A stretch of 64,000 bases of DNA from UBA10649 sp965278965 (lineage in GTDB: Bacteria > Actinomycetota > Actinomycetes > S36-B12): NCBI GenBank assembly GCA_965278965.1, contig OZ257127.1, forward strand, positions 372,001 to 436,000, read 5' to 3'. Below the pieces are notes generated by a model. The model saw only the letters and a program-made list of their open reading frames with translations, was not told the DNA's origin and ran no database searches. Both the position numbers and the translations under genes were made by a program. Below are positions 62,464 to 64,000 of this stretch, piece by piece. The first letter of the stretch is position 1; every line of letters begins with the position of its first letter.

Positions 62464-62931
62464 GTGGAGATCAAGGAGCTCGGGCACCTCGTCCTGTACG
62501 TGCGCGACATCGCGCGCTCGGTGCACTTCTACCGCGACGTGCTCGGCTGGCGGACCGTCCTGGGTGGTGACGACGACCTCGTCGGACTACCGGTCGCCGC
62601 CTTCTCCGCACCCGGTGGGAGGACGCACCACGAGCTCCTGCTGATCGAGGTCGGGCCGGATGCGGCTGCCCTGCCCGCCGGACGCCGCGTCGGGCTCTAC
62701 CACTTCGGGCTCAAGGTGGGAGACAGCGACGACGAGCTGCGGGCCGCGCTTCGCACGCTCCAGGAGAACGACGTCGAAGTGCTCGGCGCTAGCGACCACA
62801 CCGTGACGCACAGCCTGTACATCGCCGACCCCGATGGGAACGAGATCGAGCTCTACATCGATGTCCCCGGGGTCGACTGGCGCTCGGACCCCTCGCTGAT
62901 CGGCGCCCCGATCCGGCCACTGCGCCTGTAG
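62464..62931 (+). CDS. VOC family (glyoxalase/dioxygenase-like) protein
   Basis: A 155-residue vicinal-oxygen-chelate protein. It opens VEIKELGHLVLYVRDIARSVHFYRDVLGW with the metal-ligand His, and the second module ends SLYIADPDGNEIELYIDV with the Glu ligand. The fold is used by catechol extradiol dioxygenases, glyoxalase I and resistance proteins. The length fits a single two-module chain, closest in look to catechol-2,3-dioxygenase-type small VOC proteins. Substrate unknown. GTG 62464 is taken from the leaderless promoter spacing. Confidence 0.87.
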   Translation: MEIKELGHLVLYVRDIARSVHFYRDVLGWRTVLGGDDDLVGLPVAAFSAPGGRTHHELLLIEVGPDAAALPAGRRVGLYHFGLKVGDSDDELRAALRTLQENDVEVLGASDHTVTHSLYIADPDGNEIELYIDVPGVDWRSDPSLIGAPIRPLRL

Positions 62932-62949
62932 TCGCGGGCAATAGCACCG

Positions 62950-64000
62950 TCAGCCGCGGTAGGCGGCGAGGCCCGTGAGCGCTTCACCGATCACGAGCGT
63001 GTGCATCTCGTTCGTGCCCTCGTACGTGTAGACCGACTCCAGGTTGTTCATGTGACGGATCACCGGGTACTCCAGCGTGATGCCGTTGCCGCCGAGGATC
63101 CCGCGGCACTCGCGGGCGATCGACAGGGCCTCGCGGGCGTTGTTCAGCTTGCCGAGGCTCACCTGCTCGGGCCGGATCCGGTGGTCGTCCTTGAGCCGGC
63201 CCAGGTGCAGCGCCAGCAGCATGCCGTTGCCGAGAGCGAGCGCCATGTCGGCGAGCTTGCGCTGCGTCAGCTGGAAGCCGGCGATCGGCCGGCCGAACTG
63301 CTCGCGGTCGATGCTGTACGAGATCGCGGTCTCCAGACAGTCCCGGGCCGCGCCGAGCGTGCCGAACACGATCCCGAACCGAGCCTCGTTGAGGCAGGAC
63401 AAGGGGCCGCGGAGGCCGACCGCCTCCGGCAGGACTGCCTCGGCCGGCAGCCGCACGCCGTCGAGGACCAGCTCGGCGGTCACCGACGCACGCAGCGAGA
63501 GCTTCTTGTGGATCTCGTTGGCAGTGAAGCCCGGTGTGTCGGTCGGGACGACGAAGCCGCGGATGCCCTCGTCGGTCCGCGCCCAGACGACGGCGACGTC
63601 GGCGACAGTTCCGTTGGTGATCCACATCTTCGTGCCGTCGAGCACCCAATCCGTGCCGTCGCGTCGGGCGCTCGTCCGCATGCCAGCCGGGTTCGAGCCG
63701 AAGTCGGGCTCGGTCAGGCCGAAGCAGCCGATCGCCTCGCCCGCCGACATCCGCGGGAGCCACGCGAGCCGCTGCTCCTCGGAACCGAAGGCGTGGATCG
63801 CGTACATGGCGAGCGATCCCTGCACGCTGACGAGCGATCGGATCCCCGAGTCCCCCGCCTCGAGCTCGGTGCAGGCAAGGCCGTACGCGACGGCCGACGT
63901 CCCCTGGCAGCCATACCCCTCCAGGTGCATGCCGAGCACCCCGAGCTCACCGAGCTGCCGGGCGAGCTCACGCGCCGGGATGGAGCCGGTCTCGAACCAG
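62950..64000 (-). CDS. Acyl-CoA dehydrogenase (glutaryl-CoA dehydrogenase-like), 5' end cut by window
   Basis: The frame stays open to the last base of the window (WFETGSIPARELARQLGELGVLGM), so the N-terminus is missing. Visible acyl-CoA dehydrogenase landmarks are CFGLTEPDFGSNPAGM, GTKMWITNGTVADVAVVWAR, SYSIDREQFGRPIAGFQLTQ and the catalytic Glu segment YTYEGTNEMHTLVIGEALTG. The ARFGIVFGTLGAARDCLE block and overall pattern favour glutaryl-CoA dehydrogenase, which oxidises and decarboxylates glutaryl-CoA to crotonyl-CoA in lysine or tryptophan breakdown. It converges on the VOC gene with an 18-base gap. Confidence 0.9.
   Translation of the reverse strand, partial: WFETGSIPARELARQLGELGVLGMHLEGYGCQGTSAVAYGLACTELEAGDSGIRSLVSVQGSLAMYAIHAFGSEEQRLAWLPRMSAGEAIGCFGLTEPDFGSNPAGMRTSARRDGTDWVLDGTKMWITNGTVADVAVVWARTDEGIRGFVVPTDTPGFTANEIHKKLSLRASVTAELVLDGVRLPAEAVLPEAVGLRGPLSCLNEARFGIVFGTLGAARDCLETAISYSIDREQFGRPIAGFQLTQRKLADMALALGNGMLLALHLGRLKDDHRIRPEQVSLGKLNNAREALSIARECRGILGGNGITLEYPVIRHMNNLESVYTYEGTNEMHTLVIGEALTGLAAYRG

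Overview
The window looks like a stretch of chromosome from a high-GC actinobacterium (Actinomycetota). Supporting this are GTG starts on roughly half the genes, TANNNT -10 boxes, several apparently leaderless genes, the gene orders rimP-nusA-ylxR-infB-rbfA-truB-ribF-rpsO-pnp-M16-dapB and dxr-rip1-ispG-proS, DUF4439 and DUF4081 family proteins, and an LLM protein of the F420-dependent type. I cannot fix the family from sequence alone. No rRNA, tRNA, CRISPR array, insertion sequence or phage gene was seen. No gap between genes exceeds 300 bases; the largest is about 210 bases, between pnp and rpsO.

Bases 1-22,900 are core genome. A partial PH-like membrane gene is followed by a leftward run for transcription, translation and RNA turnover (rimP, nusA, ylxR, infB, rbfA, truB, ribF, rpsO, pnp), an M16 peptidase and dapB. 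A rightward lipoprotein/DUF4439 pair comes next, then a leftward block with a TSUP permease, a HAD protein, proS, a DUF4081-GNAT protein, ispG, a second GNAT, the site-2 protease Rip1/RseP and dxr. dxr and ispG are two MEP-pathway steps of isoprenoid synthesis.

Bases 22,900-62,400 are largely nitrogen salvage. A PucR regulator diverges from GABA aminotransferase gabT across a clear inverted repeat. After a secreted protein and glycogen phosphorylase comes a long leftward set: a MocR regulator, an aminobutyraldehyde-type dehydrogenase, potD-A-B-C polyamine uptake, a pepsin-like secreted protein, a Tat-exported sulfatase, a DAO-family FAD oxidase and a saccharopine-dehydrogenase-like enzyme. 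Rightward from the MocR gene is a pyrimidine or hydantoin catabolic operon: beta-ureidopropionase, dihydropyrimidinase, a semialdehyde dehydrogenase, an LLM flavoenzyme and a four-gene NMT1/THI5-type ABC transporter, closed by a strong terminator. A second putrescine module (isochorismatase-like hydrolase and PatD leftward; Lrp, aminotransferase, PNPOx-like and FAD oxidase rightward) lies at 56.2-62.3 kb.

The least explained part is 51,235-56,250: two tandem stand-alone adenylation enzymes, a free acyl carrier protein, an alpha/beta-hydrolase-like protein and a P-loop kinase. It resembles a minimal carrier-protein pathway that loads, holds and releases a small acid. I do not recognise it as a named system, and it is the best candidate for something undescribed. 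The window ends in a VOC protein and a truncated acyl-CoA dehydrogenase.
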